Positions 7,986 through 17,887 of a DNA stretch of 38,655 nucleotides are shown piece by piece. A program made the position numbers and the translations under genes. Below the pieces are notes generated by a model. The model had not been told where the DNA came from, searched no databases, and saw only the letters and a program-made list of their open reading frames with translations. The first letter of the stretch is position 1; each line of letters begins with the position of its first letter. The stretch comes from an uncultured beta proteobacterium (GTDB lineage: Bacteria > Pseudomonadota > Gammaproteobacteria > Burkholderiales > Burkholderiaceae): the NCBI GenBank assembly GCA_903875135.1, contig CAIQUZ010000088.1, forward strand, positions 1 through 38,655, read 5' to 3'.

Positions 7986-9248
7986 ATGAACCCTACAAAT
8001 ATTGAAATCGTTGCAACCTGCTTATTTGTAACGGCGATTTTGCACACCTTTATGACCTCATTTTTTGAGAAGCTTTCACATAGTGCCTCAAGGCATGCTG
8101 GATTGTTTCATCTTTTAGCAGAGGTTGAAGTGGTTTTTGGCTTTTGGGCACTCGTATTAGTCATCACTTTTTCCGCTTTATTAGGAAGTAAAGAAGCTAT
8201 TCATTTTGTAGAAGAGCAAAACTATACTGAGGCACTGTTTGTGTTTGCCGTCATGGTGGTAGCTGCGTCAAAACCCATTTTGTCCTTTGCCAGTGTGTGC
8301 ATCAACTTTATGGCGCACTGCATTTTTAAAGTGACTTCCCTATCTAAAAATACTGCCATTTTTTTTATTAGCTTGTCTTTTGTACCTCTGATGGGTTCTT
8401 TTATTACAGAACCTGCGGCAATGACCATCGCTGCTTTATTACTAAGAGATCGTTTTTATAAGGTTGGCTTACCTCTAAAATTACAGTACGCCATTATCGG
8501 TGTTCTGTTTGTTAACGTATCGATTGGCGGAACCTTAACAAACTTTGCTGCGCCACCAGTCCTCATGGTGGCGGCAGCTTGGGAATGGACTACCCCATTT
8601 ATGTTCACGACCTTTGGTGATCGTGCCGCTTTAGCGGTATTCATTAACGCTCTTTTAATCACTATAATTTTTCACAAGCAACTTCCAAAAGAGTTTATTG
8701 AACCAGTAAAAGAAGATATGCCATTGACCGTGGTTCTTGTGCACATCATCTTTTTGGCTAGTGTGGTTGTATTCGCCCATTACCCAGCAGTTTTTCTCTG
8801 GTTATTTTTGTTTTTTCTTGGATTTACTACCGCATATGCACGATATCAAAACCCTTTAATTTTGCGGGAAGCTTTGTTAGTGGCATTTTTCCTGGCAGGA
8901 TTGGTCGTTCTTGGAAGCCTTCAAAAATGGTGGTTACAGCCAATATTGCTCAGCATGACTCCGACGGTTGCATTCTATGGCACCGTAGGTTTAACTGCTT
9001 TAACAGATAATGCGGCAATTACTTATTTAGGCTCATTAGTTGATGGGACTTCTTTAGAGTTCAGAATAGCCTTAGTAGCTGGAGCCGTTACTGGTGGCGG
9101 ACTCACCGTGATTGCCAATGCTCCAAATCCTGCAGGATTATCGATTCTGCGTGATCACTTTGCCAATCGTATTGTAAGCCCTTCATATCTTCTTCTTGCG
9201 GCAATAGTACCAACGATTGTAGCTATTTTAGCCTTTCGCTTTACCTAA
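7986..9248 (+). CDS. Putative Na+/H+ antiporter (multi-pass membrane protein)
   Basis: This is a 420-aa protein with roughly eleven membrane segments. Features include an N-terminal His/Glu-containing helix (AILHTFMTSFFEKL), the polar intramembrane motif FITEPAAMTIAALLL, and a GGTLTNFAAPPVLMVA segment. The C-terminal half repeats the pattern with LTDNAAITYLGSL and VIANAPNPAGLSILRD. These paired, partly unwound motifs with TEPAAMT/TDNAAIT are characteristic of ion-transporter-superfamily antiporters. I recall the family annotated as 'putative Na+/H+ antiporter' (PF07399). There is no strong Shine-Dalgarno; GAG lies about 8 bases before the ATG. The transported ions have not been shown by anything in this sequence. 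Confidence 0.8.
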   Translation: MNPTNIEIVATCLFVTAILHTFMTSFFEKLSHSASRHAGLFHLLAEVEVVFGFWALVLVITFSALLGSKEAIHFVEEQNYTEALFVFAVMVVAASKPILSFASVCINFMAHCIFKVTSLSKNTAIFFISLSFVPLMGSFITEPAAMTIAALLLRDRFYKVGLPLKLQYAIIGVLFVNVSIGGTLTNFAAPPVLMVAAAWEWTTPFMFTTFGDRAALAVFINALLITIIFHKQLPKEFIEPVKEDMPLTVVLVHIIFLASVVVFAHYPAVFLWLFLFFLGFTTAYARYQNPLILREALLVAFFLAGLVVLGSLQKWWLQPILLSMTPTVAFYGTVGLTALTDNAAITYLGSLVDGTSLEFRIALVAGAVTGGGLTVIANAPNPAGLSILRDHFANRIVSPSYLLLAAIVPTIVAILAFRFT

Positions 9249-9278
9249 TTAACTATAAAGATAACTGCCTGTTAAAAT
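9249..9278 (+). promoter_or_regulatory. Candidate promoter of the miaB operon
   Basis: TTAACT (9249-9254) and TAAAAT (9273-9278) are 18 bases apart, directly after the antiporter stop codon. The predicted transcription start is near 9285. That argues against translation from the TTG at 9285 and for the ATG at 9321. Confidence 0.45.
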
Positions 9279-9320
9279 ATCGTTTTGCCCCCAGTCTTAA
9301 CTACTGAGAACGGCTTTACG

Positions 9321-10679
9321 ATGAAAAAAGTATTTATTAAAACCTTTGGCTGTCAAATGAACGAGTATGACTCGGGAAAGATGGCCGATATATTGCTCTC
9401 TGAAAATGATTACGCCGAAACAAAGGTCTTAGAAGATGCTGATTTAATTCTTTTGAATACCTGTTCAATCCGTGAAAAAGCACAAGATAAAGTCTTTTCT
9501 GATTTAGGTCGCCTACGTGATTTAAAGGCTGAAAAACCCCATCTGTTGATCGGTGTAGGTGGCTGTGTTGCTAGTCAAGAAGGTCATCAAATCATTAGTC
9601 GTGCGCCCTATGTAGACCTTGTTTTTGGCCCACAAACCTTGCATCGCTTACCCAAAATGTTGGCTGAAAGAAACCGTTCGGGACACTCTCAAGTCGATAT
9701 CAGCTTTCCTGAGATTGAAAAATTTGACCACTTACCACCAGCTAGAAAAGAAGGGGGTGCCGCTTTTGTCTCCATTATGGAGGGCTGCTCTAAATACTGC
9801 ACATATTGTGTTGTCCCTTTTACACGTGGTGAGGAGGTCTCTCGACCACTCTCTGATGTCCTAGTGGAAGTCTCTGGCTTAGCCCAACAGGGAGTTTGCG
9901 AAATCACACTTTTGGGTCAAAATGTGAATGCCTACCTTGGCAAAATAGATGGCTCGGACGATATTGCTGACTTTGCCCTTCTACTCGAATACATCTCCGA
10001 AATTCCAGGTATTGAGCGCATCCGCTATACAACGAGCCACCCCAAAGAATTTACTTCTCGACTTATCCAAGCTCATGCCACCCTTCCAAAATTAGTGAAT
10101 CATCTGCATTTGCCAGTTCAGCATGGGTCTGACCGGATTTTAATGGCAATGAAAAGAGGCTATACCGTTTTAGAATATAAAAGCATTATTCGTAAAATGC
10201 GGAAAGTTAAGCCGAATATTCCAGTTTCTAGCGATTTTATCGTGGGCTTCCCCGGAGAGACTGATGCAGATTTTCAGGAGTTACTAGCTCTTGTCGATGA
10301 CATCAAATTCGATAATAGCTATTGTTTTATCTTTAGCGCTCGTCCTGGAACGCCGGCAGCGAATCTTCCTGACACAACATCAAGAGAAGTAAAGATCAAA
10401 CGCTTGCAAACACTGACCGCATTAATTGATGAAAATATTTTAGCGATTAGCAAAAGCATGGTCGGTCTTACTGAGCGTGTCATGATTGAAGGTATGGCTA
10501 AAGATGGCTTGCGGTTACAAGGACGGACAGAAAATAACCGCGTGGTCAATATCGATCTGCCAAAAACAAATACAGCCCATCGATTAATTGGAAAAATGTT
10601 ACCGGTTCTTTTTACAGATGCTTTAGCACACTCACTCAAGGGTCAACTGATCATTCAAGACGAACTTGTCACTGAATAA
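9321..10679 (+). CDS. miaB: tRNA-2-methylthio-N6-dimethylallyladenosine synthase
   Basis: MiaB is a radical-SAM methylthiotransferase that adds the 2-methylthio group to i6A37 of tRNAs reading UNN codons. The N-terminal UPF0004 domain has three cluster cysteines: Cys11 (FGCQMN), Cys48 (NTCSIREKA) and Cys82 (GGCVAS). The radical-SAM motif CSKYCTYC supplies Cys156, Cys160 and Cys163. A TRAM domain ends the protein. I chose the ATG at 9321 because [14 protein letters not shown] is the usual MiaB N-terminus. A TTG at 9285 would add 12 unrelated residues and lies at the predicted transcription start. The protein is 452 aa, normal for the family. ybeY follows after 6 bp; the phoH gene commonly found between them in related genomes is absent. 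Confidence 0.97.
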   Translation: MKKVFIKTFGCQMNEYDSGKMADILLSENDYAETKVLEDADLILLNTCSIREKAQDKVFSDLGRLRDLKAEKPHLLIGVGGCVASQEGHQIISRAPYVDLVFGPQTLHRLPKMLAERNRSGHSQVDISFPEIEKFDHLPPARKEGGAAFVSIMEGCSKYCTYCVVPFTRGEEVSRPLSDVLVEVSGLAQQGVCEITLLGQNVNAYLGKIDGSDDIADFALLLEYISEIPGIERIRYTTSHPKEFTSRLIQAHATLPKLVNHLHLPVQHGSDRILMAMKRGYTVLEYKSIIRKMRKVKPNIPVSSDFIVGFPGETDADFQELLALVDDIKFDNSYCFIFSARPGTPAANLPDTTSREVKIKRLQTLTALIDENILAISKSMVGLTERVMIEGMAKDGLRLQGRTENNRVVNIDLPKTNTAHRLIGKMLPVLFTDALAHSLKGQLIIQDELVTE

Positions 10680-10685
10680 ACTATC

Positions 10686-11147
10686 ATGAGCAGCCCACAA
10701 GTATCTTTGGAAGTACAGTTTGCCAACCCAGCTTTAGAAAAAATCTGGGCGGAAATACTTCCCTCAAAAAAAATACGCTCCTGGGCTAAAGCCGCTCTAA
10801 AACAAGATGCTCAAATTGTGGTTCGATTAGTCGGACTGGCAGAAAGTAAGCGTTTAAATTTTGATTACCGTCAACAAAATCATGCAACGAATATTTTGAC
10901 ATTTATTCTTCATGAATCTGATGAAACATCAACTCTCATGGCGGATTTGGTTTTTTGTATGCCAGTGATTCAACGTGAAGCTAAAAAGCAAGATAAAACT
11001 ATTCAAGATCATTTTGCTCATCTTACGATCCACGGCGTGCTACATGCTCAAGGATTTGATCATGAAGATGAACTCGACGCACAAGCAATGGAGTCTTTAG
11101 AGGTGGCGATTTTAAAACGCCTTAAAATCAAAGATCCCTATGCTTGA
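10686..11147 (+). CDS. ybeY: Endoribonuclease YbeY / rRNA maturation factor
   Basis: This is a 153-aa metalloprotein with the family zinc motif HGVLHAQGFDH (H-x3-H-x5-H) near residues 119-129. NHATNILTF, the conserved strand before it, is also present. YbeY acts in 16S rRNA 3'-end maturation and 70S ribosome quality control. It follows miaB at 6 bp and precedes corC at 27 bp, which is the standard order ybeY-corC-lnt. No strong Shine-Dalgarno is seen, so it is probably translated by coupling with miaB. Confidence 0.95.
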   Translation: MSSPQVSLEVQFANPALEKIWAEILPSKKIRSWAKAALKQDAQIVVRLVGLAESKRLNFDYRQQNHATNILTFILHESDETSTLMADLVFCMPVIQREAKKQDKTIQDHFAHLTIHGVLHAQGFDHEDELDAQAMESLEVAILKRLKIKDPYA

Positions 11148-11174
11148 CATAAGATTACGATATCCTTTAAATAT

Positions 11175-12014
11175 ATGACAGAACCTGAGCCAAAAAATTT
11201 CTTTAACCGCCTTGTAGGACTTGTTTCCTCAAAGCCGGATACTCCTGAAGAAAAAAGAAGTGAATTACTTGCGACTTTACGCCAAGGCAAATTAGAAGGC
11301 GTTTTGGATTCTGATGCCCTTTCAATGATTGAAGGCGTTTTTCAAGTTAGTGAATTATCGGTGAAAGATATTCTTCTACCAAGAGCTCAAATTGACTGGG
11401 TGGACATTAGTGACCCCATCGAAAAAATTATCCCTCAGGTCATTTTGGCGGCCCATTCACGCTTTCCTGTTTTTGAAAGTAATCGTGATAATGTCATTGG
11501 GATCCTATTGGCTAAAGATTTATTACGCCACTCAACAGAAAAAGACTTTGATCTAAGAGAATGGCTTCGCCCTGCGGTATTTATCCCGGAATCTAAACGC
11601 TTAAGCGTACTGCTGAAAGATTTCCGAAGTAACCGTAATCATTTGGCGATCGTGGTAGATGAGTACGGTGGCGTTGCTGGAATAGTTACCATCGAAGATG
11701 TTCTGGAACAAATTGTTGGCGATATTGAAGATGAGCATGATATTGATGATGAAGCAGATAATATTGTCTTGATGTCAGATGGCAGATACCGCGTCAGAGG
11801 TATGACGAGTTTTGAACAAATTAATGAGGTATTCGAAACCTCTTTTGATGAAGACGATATCGATACAATTGCCGGCTTGGTGATACATCAAATTGGAAGA
11901 GTTCCAAAGCGGGGAGAAGTGATTGTTCTGAATGGGCTTCAATGCGAAATTCAGCGTGCCGATCCTAGACAAATACATATTCTTATTATCCAAAAATCTC
12001 CTTTAGAAGCTTAA
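11175..12014 (+). CDS. corC: CorC-type CBS-domain transporter-associated protein
   Basis: This 279-aa soluble protein has paired CBS domains. The first begins near VKDILLPRAQIDWV and the second contains NHLAIVVDEYGGVAGIVTIED. A CorC_HlyC (transporter-associated) domain follows from about residue 200 to the end. The domain order and the YbeY/Lnt neighbours identify it as CorC/YbeX, named for Mg2+/Co2+ efflux and also implicated in ribosome metabolism. It lacks the DUF21 membrane region of larger CorB/CorC relatives. There is no recognisable Shine-Dalgarno before the ATG. lnt starts 1 bp after the stop. Confidence 0.93.
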   Translation: MTEPEPKNFFNRLVGLVSSKPDTPEEKRSELLATLRQGKLEGVLDSDALSMIEGVFQVSELSVKDILLPRAQIDWVDISDPIEKIIPQVILAAHSRFPVFESNRDNVIGILLAKDLLRHSTEKDFDLREWLRPAVFIPESKRLSVLLKDFRSNRNHLAIVVDEYGGVAGIVTIEDVLEQIVGDIEDEHDIDDEADNIVLMSDGRYRVRGMTSFEQINEVFETSFDEDDIDTIAGLVIHQIGRVPKRGEVIVLNGLQCEIQRADPRQIHILIIQKSPLEA

Positions 12015-12015
12015 T

Positions 12016-13524
12016 ATGCTCCTTCGCTCCAGTTTCCTATATGCCCTTGCATTAGGATTATTGACATCCCTTATCTCTAGCACTCACTCTGCAGGCTGGT
12101 GGCAACTGTTGGTATTAGCTTTTTTCTGGAGATTAATTGACCGGCATCATTTTCATGGGGGATCCTACCAAGCCAAATTAGGCTGGTGTTTTGGCTTTGC
12201 GTATTTTTGTCATAGTCTGTGGTGGATCTATGTCAGTTTGCATGATGTGGGCGGCATGCCCTTTTGGATGGCTTCCTCTGGTGTTGTTATCTTTGCAGGT
12301 TTTTTAGCCTTGTTTCCTATGTTGGCAACTTGGTTAGGTTCACGTTTTTATTCTCAATCCTATTCTGCAATCGCTTGGGCGGGTGCCTGGACGGTCTTCG
12401 AAGGTCTTCGAGCGCATATCTTGACCGGATTTCCATGGGTTGGTTTTGGCGCCCCTCAAGTCAATGGCCCATTTATGGGCCTCATTCCTATCTTCGGTGT
12501 CCTAGGCGCTACTTTTGCGACGATGTGGGGGGCCTATAAAATTGGCAGTGCGCCAGGGCGCTTATTCTTACCACTATTTTCATTGGGCTTTGCTATTTTA
12601 TTGACCTCTTTTTTCAACAACTCCAACTATACAAAACCGTTGGGTAGTCTGTTGGAGGTTCGACTCCTCCAAGGTAACTTTGCTCAAACCTTGATTTATG
12701 ATGAAAAGGCACTTCTCGATCAAGATGAGTATTACCTCACTCGTTTAACCGAAAAAATAACTGATTTGGTGGTGGCGCCTGAAACAGCAATTACTATTCC
12801 AGAAAATAATCTGCCAGAGAATTGGAATGCTCATTTAAAAGAGTTCTCTAAAAACACCAACACTCATATTTTGACTGGAATCATTGGCTTTGATCACGAT
12901 CAATATGCCAACCAAGCTAGAGGCTTTAGTCCAAGTGACAGCGTTTACAACTATACCAAGGCTCACCTCGTTCCCTTCGGGGAATATATTCCCCCTGGTT
13001 TTTTGTGGTTTGTTAGAGCCATAAAAGCCCCTTTGTCACAATTCCAAAAAGGAACTTTTGACCAAGCTCCATTTAAAATTAGTCGCCCAAATCAGCCTGA
13101 CATCTATGGCGCTGTCATGATCTGCTATGAAGATGTATTCGGAAGTGAAATATCAGCACGGGTAAGGGATAAAACAACCTCAGCAAATCTGCTCATTAAT
13201 ATGACCAATTTGGCTTGGTTTGGTAAAACCTCAGCTCCTTACCAACAATTAAGGTTAGCGCAACTCCGATCTCTAGAGACTGGGTTACCCACCATTCGTG
13301 CTACAAATACGGGCGTGACGGCAATAATTAACGAGCATGGGCAAGTTCAATCTCAATTACCCATTTTTGTTCAGGATAGCTTGGTTGGATCTATACAACC
13401 AAGGACTGGATTTACACCATACGTGGTCTTTGGCGATACACCTATCGTCATCATTTCTATCCTGTGCTTGATGATGGCTATGTATCAAAAAAGAAGCTTG
13501 AATAATAGACAATCTTCTCGATGA
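12016..13524 (+). CDS. lnt: Apolipoprotein N-acyltransferase
   Basis: Lnt adds the third acyl chain to the N-terminal cysteine of lipoproteins in the inner membrane. About six N-terminal membrane segments (residues 1-205) precede a nitrilase-like periplasmic domain, and a last membrane helix ends the protein (about 475-495). The catalytic triad is visible: Glu256 (VVAPETAI), Lys315 (YTKAHLVPFGEY) and Cys370 (MICYEDVFG). The 502-aa length is normal. It lies directly after corC, the usual partner in proteobacteria. At least one substrate, the DUF1080 lipoprotein, is encoded in this window. Confidence 0.97.
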   Translation: MLLRSSFLYALALGLLTSLISSTHSAGWWQLLVLAFFWRLIDRHHFHGGSYQAKLGWCFGFAYFCHSLWWIYVSLHDVGGMPFWMASSGVVIFAGFLALFPMLATWLGSRFYSQSYSAIAWAGAWTVFEGLRAHILTGFPWVGFGAPQVNGPFMGLIPIFGVLGATFATMWGAYKIGSAPGRLFLPLFSLGFAILLTSFFNNSNYTKPLGSLLEVRLLQGNFAQTLIYDEKALLDQDEYYLTRLTEKITDLVVAPETAITIPENNLPENWNAHLKEFSKNTNTHILTGIIGFDHDQYANQARGFSPSDSVYNYTKAHLVPFGEYIPPGFLWFVRAIKAPLSQFQKGTFDQAPFKISRPNQPDIYGAVMICYEDVFGSEISARVRDKTTSANLLINMTNLAWFGKTSAPYQQLRLAQLRSLETGLPTIRATNTGVTAIINEHGQVQSQLPIFVQDSLVGSIQPRTGFTPYVVFGDTPIVIISILCLMMAMYQKRSLNNRQSSR

Positions 13525-13549
13525 ATAATTGAAGGGTTAAAATCGACTG

Positions 13550-14449
13550 ATGAAAAAGACTTTTCAAGAAATTATTCTCACTCTTCAACAGTATTGGAAT
13601 CAGCAGGGGTGCGCTATTCTTCAACCTGTAGATCTTGAAGTTGGCGCTGGTACGTCTCATACAGCGACCTTTTTACGCGCCATCGGTCCGGAACCGTGGA
13701 AAGCTGCCTACGTCCAACCATCACGACGGCCTAAAGATGGGCGTTACGGGGAAAACCCAAATCGCTTACAACACTATTACCAATTCCAAGTCGTTCTTAA
13801 ACCCTCTCCAGATAATATTTTGGAACTTTATCTAGGTTCGTTAAGCGCTCTTGGACTGGACTTACTTCAAAACGATGTGCGCTTTGTTGAAGATGACTGG
13901 GAAAATCCAACACTTGGTGCCTGGGGACTCGGTTGGGAAGTTTGGCTTAACGGGATGGAAATCACCCAATTTACCTATTTTCAACAAGTGGGTGGATTAG
14001 ACTGCAAACCCGTTTTAGGCGAAATTACTTATGGTATTGAACGACTCGCCATGTATCTTCAATCTTGTGAAAATGTCTATGATTTAATTTGGACGCAAAA
14101 CATGACCTATGGTGATGTTTATCATCAAAACGAGGTTGAACAGTCGACTTATAACTTTGAGTACTCCGATGTAACTTGGCTGTTCAATCAATTTGAATCT
14201 TTTGAGGCGCAAGCTAAACGCTTAATAGAAATTCCGTTAGCACTTCCTGCTTATGAAATGGTTCTAAAGGCTGCGCATACTTTTAACTTGCTCGACGCTA
14301 GAGGAGCCATTTCAGTCACAGAGCGCGCTACGTATATTGCTCGGATTAGAAACCTATCAAAAAGTGTGGCCCTGGCCTACTTTAATGCAAGAGAAGCTCT
14401 CGGCTTTCCGATGCTACAAAATATGTCACCGAAAGAAACTCATTCATGA
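13550..14449 (+). CDS. glyQ: Glycyl-tRNA synthetase alpha subunit
   Basis: This is the 299-aa catalytic class II subunit of the tetrameric (alpha2beta2) bacterial glycyl-tRNA synthetase. Recognisable stretches are [34 protein letters not shown] (motif 2 region) and [16 protein letters not shown] residues near position 160 ([14 protein letters not shown]). Its stop overlaps the glyS start (ATGA), which fits translational coupling of two subunits needed in equal amounts. A TTAAAAT about 10 bases before the ATG could be a -10 element, but no good -35 accompanies it. Confidence 0.98.
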   Translation: MKKTFQEIILTLQQYWNQQGCAILQPVDLEVGAGTSHTATFLRAIGPEPWKAAYVQPSRRPKDGRYGENPNRLQHYYQFQVVLKPSPDNILELYLGSLSALGLDLLQNDVRFVEDDWENPTLGAWGLGWEVWLNGMEITQFTYFQQVGGLDCKPVLGEITYGIERLAMYLQSCENVYDLIWTQNMTYGDVYHQNEVEQSTYNFEYSDVTWLFNQFESFEAQAKRLIEIPLALPAYEMVLKAAHTFNLLDARGAISVTERATYIARIRNLSKSVALAYFNAREALGFPMLQNMSPKETHS

Positions 14450-16596
14450 GTCATTCAGCCCCATTACTCATTGAGCTTCTGACAGAAGAATTACCACCTA
14501 AATCTTTAAAACGTTTAGGATTGTCTTTCTCTGAGCAAATTGTTCAAAAATTAATCACTGATGGTCTCGCCAAGGTAGATGTTCAATATCGATCATTTGC
14601 AACACCTAGAAGACTCGCCGTTTACATTGCCGAAGTTTTCGAAAAAGCCGCTGACCGCGATGTAAAAGAAAAATTATTGCCGGTCGCCATTGGCTTAACT
14701 CCAGACGGTAAGCCATCAGCACCATTATTAAAAAAACTCGCTAGCCTTGACATTGTTGATTTTGATATCCGCCAATTGGAACGCCAGGGTGAGGGTAAAA
14801 ATGAAACTTTTTTTATTCAACTCAAGAAAAAAGGTATAGCTCTGACTGCCGGCGTTCAGGCGGCCCTAGATGCTTCGATCGCTCAGTTACCCATTGCTAA
14901 AACCATGCATTATCAAATCCATCCCGGATCAAAAGATGCCGTTGACGTACAGTTTGTAAGGCCGGCTCACCGACTCATCGCCTTGCACGGTACTCAGGTT
15001 GTTCCTGTGCATGCTCTGGGTCTTCATGCCGACCGAGTCACTCGAGGCCATCGCTTTCTCTCACAAGGCGAGATTAGCATTACAGACTCCGATAGTTACG
15101 AGGATCTTTTAAAAACTCAAGGAAAAGTCATCCCGAACTTCGAAGAGAGGCTTGCTTCGATCAAATCGCAGCTACAAGACCAAGCAAATCAAGATCAAGT
15201 ACTCATGCCTGAAGCCCTTTTAGAGGAAGTTAACGCCCTTGTTGAGTGTCCGAAGGTCTACTCATGTAAATTTGAACAAGAGTTTTTAGATGTGCCTCAA
15301 GAGTGTTTGATTCTGACGATGCAAACCAACCAAAAATACTTTGCCTTAACCGACGAAGCGGGAAAGTTGGTTAACCGATTTTTAATTGTTTCAAATATTG
15401 AGACAACGTCACCAGATTCAATTATTTCAGGAAATGAACGGGTCGTTCGACCGCGCCTATCTGATGCTAAATTCTTTTATCAGCAAGATCTGAAAACTCC
15501 CTTAATCGAGAGGTTTGAGCAACTGTCTAAGGTGGTGTACCACAATAAGCTGGGAAATCAAAAAGAACGAATTGGTCGAATTATTCTTATAGCCCAGTAT
15601 ATTTCTGGATTAGTATCAAATCACTTTCAGGACTCAGTAGAACTAACATCTCAATATAGCCTCCTTTGTGAGCGTGGGGCAAAGCTGATGAAAGCGGATC
15701 TATTGACGGACATGGTTGGAGAGTTTCCCGAACTACAAGGCATTATGGGTCGCTACTATGCAACTCACGATGGAGAACATCCTGAAGTCGCCCAAGCTTG
15801 TGCAGAACATTATCTGCCAAGGTTTGCTGGTGATGTGCTCCCAACATCAAGAGTAGGCCTTATTCTTGCACTTGCCGATAAACTAGAGACGATTGTAGGC
15901 ATTTGGGGGATTGGTTTGTCGCCAACGGGTGAGAAAGATCCTTACGCCCTAAGAAGACATGCTTTAGGGGTTTGCCGACTAGTCGTCGAAAATAATTTAC
16001 CCATAGATCTCATTCCCTTGTTGCAATTTTGCTTAACTCAATTTAAATCTGATGAGGTACAGCAAAAAGCATCTATCTCCGATATATTGCAATTTTTAAA
16101 AGATCGGCTGAAGTCTTTGGTTAAAGATTCTGGGAATATGAGTTATTCATCCGAAGAAATTGAATCTGTCTTGGCCAATATCAAAGGTCAATTTAATGAG
16201 GTTCCCCCAAAATTACAGGCGGTTCATCACTTCCAAACCTTGCCCCAGGCATCCATTTTGGCTAATGCCAATAAACGCTTGAATAATATCTTGAAGAAAA
16301 ATGTTTCCGAAGATGTGGGCCTTGTTAACGAAAGCATTCTGGAACTTTCTGCTGAAAAAAATCTTTTCACCGTTTTACAAGAACTTGAGCCACTGTTAAA
16401 AGCTGCTTTTATTGCGCAAGACTTCGCATCATCCTTACAATATTTAACTAAAGTTAGCGCACCTGTTGAGGCATTTTTTAATGACGTCATGGTGATGGAT
16501 CCAGATCTTAACAAACGTCGAAATCGCTTGGCGTTACTCAATCAACTTCATCAACAATTAAACCAAGTGGCTGACCTAAGCCAACTAGCAAAATGA
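14446..16596 (+). CDS. glyS: Glycyl-tRNA synthetase beta subunit
   Basis: This 716-aa beta subunit binds tRNA. The N-terminus [15 protein letters not shown] is the family hallmark. [16 protein letters not shown] and [15 protein letters not shown] follow, then an HD-like central region and a C-terminal DALR-type anticodon-binding domain with [10 protein letters not shown]. The start overlaps glyQ by 4 bp, and the stop overlaps gmhB by 4 bp. Length and motifs are complete, with no sign of a frameshift. Confidence 0.98.
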   Translation: MSHSAPLLIELLTEELPPKSLKRLGLSFSEQIVQKLITDGLAKVDVQYRSFATPRRLAVYIAEVFEKAADRDVKEKLLPVAIGLTPDGKPSAPLLKKLASLDIVDFDIRQLERQGEGKNETFFIQLKKKGIALTAGVQAALDASIAQLPIAKTMHYQIHPGSKDAVDVQFVRPAHRLIALHGTQVVPVHALGLHADRVTRGHRFLSQGEISITDSDSYEDLLKTQGKVIPNFEERLASIKSQLQDQANQDQVLMPEALLEEVNALVECPKVYSCKFEQEFLDVPQECLILTMQTNQKYFALTDEAGKLVNRFLIVSNIETTSPDSIISGNERVVRPRLSDAKFFYQQDLKTPLIERFEQLSKVVYHNKLGNQKERIGRIILIAQYISGLVSNHFQDSVELTSQYSLLCERGAKLMKADLLTDMVGEFPELQGIMGRYYATHDGEHPEVAQACAEHYLPRFAGDVLPTSRVGLILALADKLETIVGIWGIGLSPTGEKDPYALRRHALGVCRLVVENNLPIDLIPLLQFCLTQFKSDEVQQKASISDILQFLKDRLKSLVKDSGNMSYSSEEIESVLANIKGQFNEVPPKLQAVHHFQTLPQASILANANKRLNNILKKNVSEDVGLVNESILELSAEKNLFTVLQELEPLLKAAFIAQDFASSLQYLTKVSAPVEAFFNDVMVMDPDLNKRRNRLALLNQLHQQLNQVADLSQLAK

Positions 16597-17156
16597 CCAC
16601 CGCTCATTCATCATTAGTCATTCTTGATAGAGATGGCGTCATTAATCATGATAGTGATAGCTATATTAAATCTCCAGATGAATGGATTGCTATTGACGGA
16701 AGTCTCGAAGCCATTGCTAAGTTAACCCAAGCGAATTATAAAGTGGTGATCTGTACGAACCAATCTGGTATCGGCCGACGGCTTTACGATACCAATACCC
16801 TGAATATGATCCATGAAAAAATGTTTCGGCAACTATCTAGACTAGGTGGAGAAATACAAGCAATCTTCTTCTGTCCTCATACAGATGAAGAAGATTGCGC
16901 TTGCCGGAAGCCTAAAACAGGAATGTTTGAAGATATTGCTAAGCGGTTTCATTTAGGGACCTCCCTCAAAGGCGTACCTGTCGTTGGAGACTCGCTCCGC
17001 GATCTGATTGGCCCAGTAATGATGGGAGCAGAGCCCCATTTAGTACTAACAGGGAAAGGTCCTAAAACTCGTGAAACAGGAGGGCTTCCTCCATACACAG
17101 CAATCCATACTGATTTAGCTGCCTTTGTGAATCATTTTCTTGCCACAATGAAATGA
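16593..17156 (+). CDS. gmhB: D-glycero-beta-D-manno-heptose 1,7-bisphosphate 7-phosphatase
   Basis: This 187-aa HAD phosphatase has motif I LDRDGVIN, motif II CTNQSGIG and a motif IV near VVGDSLRD. The zinc-binding loop CPHTDEEDCACRKP (Cys-His-Cys-Cys) is specific to the GmhB/histidinol-phosphatase branch. GmhB removes the 7-phosphate from heptose 1,7-bisphosphate during ADP-heptose synthesis for the LPS inner core. It sits between glyS and an acyltransferase gene, with ATGA overlaps on both sides. The histidinol-phosphatase alternative is less likely in this context. Confidence 0.93.
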   Translation: MTTAHSSLVILDRDGVINHDSDSYIKSPDEWIAIDGSLEAIAKLTQANYKVVICTNQSGIGRRLYDTNTLNMIHEKMFRQLSRLGGEIQAIFFCPHTDEEDCACRKPKTGMFEDIAKRFHLGTSLKGVPVVGDSLRDLIGPVMMGAEPHLVLTGKGPKTRETGGLPPYTAIHTDLAAFVNHFLATMK

Positions 17157-17887
17157 TGTACTTCCGAGCCACCATTTTTTATGCTTTCTTTATCGTCTTT
17201 ACGATCCTGTACTCCTTGAGCTGCTTTATCGTTAACCCGTTTCTTTCCACGGCGGCAAGATATGATTACGTTCGCGGATGGTCAAAAGGAGTCATTCAAG
17301 CACTAAGGATGATCTGTGGTGTTCGCTACTCTGTCATCGGTATGGAAAACGTGACGTCTTCTTTAGACAAACCCGTCATCCTGATGTCTAAACATCAATC
17401 AGCTTGGGAAACTATCGCTTACATCTCGTTATTTCCTAAACAACTCTGCTATGTCTTTAAAAAAGAATTACTGATGATTCCATTTTTTGGTTGGGCCATG
17501 ACCATGCTGAAAATGATTCATATTGATCGCTCTAAAAAAGATAAAGCCGCTATTGCTGTCGCATCCCAAGGAAAACTTCGACTATCTGAAGGTTATTGGA
17601 TTATTATTTATCCTGAGGGGACCCGGGCTCCAGTCGGGAAAGAAATCCCCTATCAAAAAGGTGGTGCTCGTCTTGCGGTAGATACCAAAGCTTTTGTGAT
17701 TCCGGTTGCCCACAATGCTGGACATTGTTGGCCTAAAAATAGCTTTATCAAATATCCCGGTGAAATCACCGTTTCTATTGGTCCCTACATCACCACACTT
17801 GATAAGAATCCTTCAGTTGTGATTCGAGAAGTGCAATCGTGGATAGAGACTGAAATGCGGCGCATTGATGCGCAGTCTTATATTTGA
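17153..17887 (+). CDS. Lysophospholipid acyltransferase (PlsC-like, 1-acyl-glycerol-3-phosphate acyltransferase family)
   Basis: This is a 244-aa protein with an N-terminal membrane helix (residues 3-25). The acyltransferase block SKHQSAWET carries the catalytic His. The acidic partner is Glu (HX4E) where the family consensus is Asp (HX4D), a variant I recall from other proteobacterial PlsC paralogues. The glycerol-phosphate motif YPEGTRAPVG follows near residue 155. It probably makes phosphatidic acid at the inner membrane. Two ATGs at 17153 and 17156 are both possible starts. The 3' end overlaps the convergent rsmA gene by 10 bp. Confidence 0.92.
   Translation: MMYFRATIFYAFFIVFTILYSLSCFIVNPFLSTAARYDYVRGWSKGVIQALRMICGVRYSVIGMENVTSSLDKPVILMSKHQSAWETIAYISLFPKQLCYVFKKELLMIPFFGWAMTMLKMIHIDRSKKDKAAIAVASQGKLRLSEGYWIIIYPEGTRAPVGKEIPYQKGGARLAVDTKAFVIPVAHNAGHCWPKNSFIKYPGEITVSIGPYITTLDKNPSVVIREVQSWIETEMRRIDAQSYI

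Noticed and set aside
9285..9320. TTG at 9285 as miaB start
   Set aside because: It adds 12 residues with no similarity to the family and coincides with the predicted transcription start.
10319..10639. Antisense open frames inside miaB, rpsI (37959-38222), pepP (26145-26459) and other conserved genes
   Set aside because: They lie opposite strongly conserved coding sequences, lack ribosome-binding sites and show no domain-like composition.
11144..11172. TTGACA-N17-TTAAAT immediately upstream of corC, looking like a strong promoter
   Set aside because: Transcription would begin about 11179, downstream of the corC ATG at 11175, and there is no later in-frame start before the conserved region. 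Most likely coincidental.
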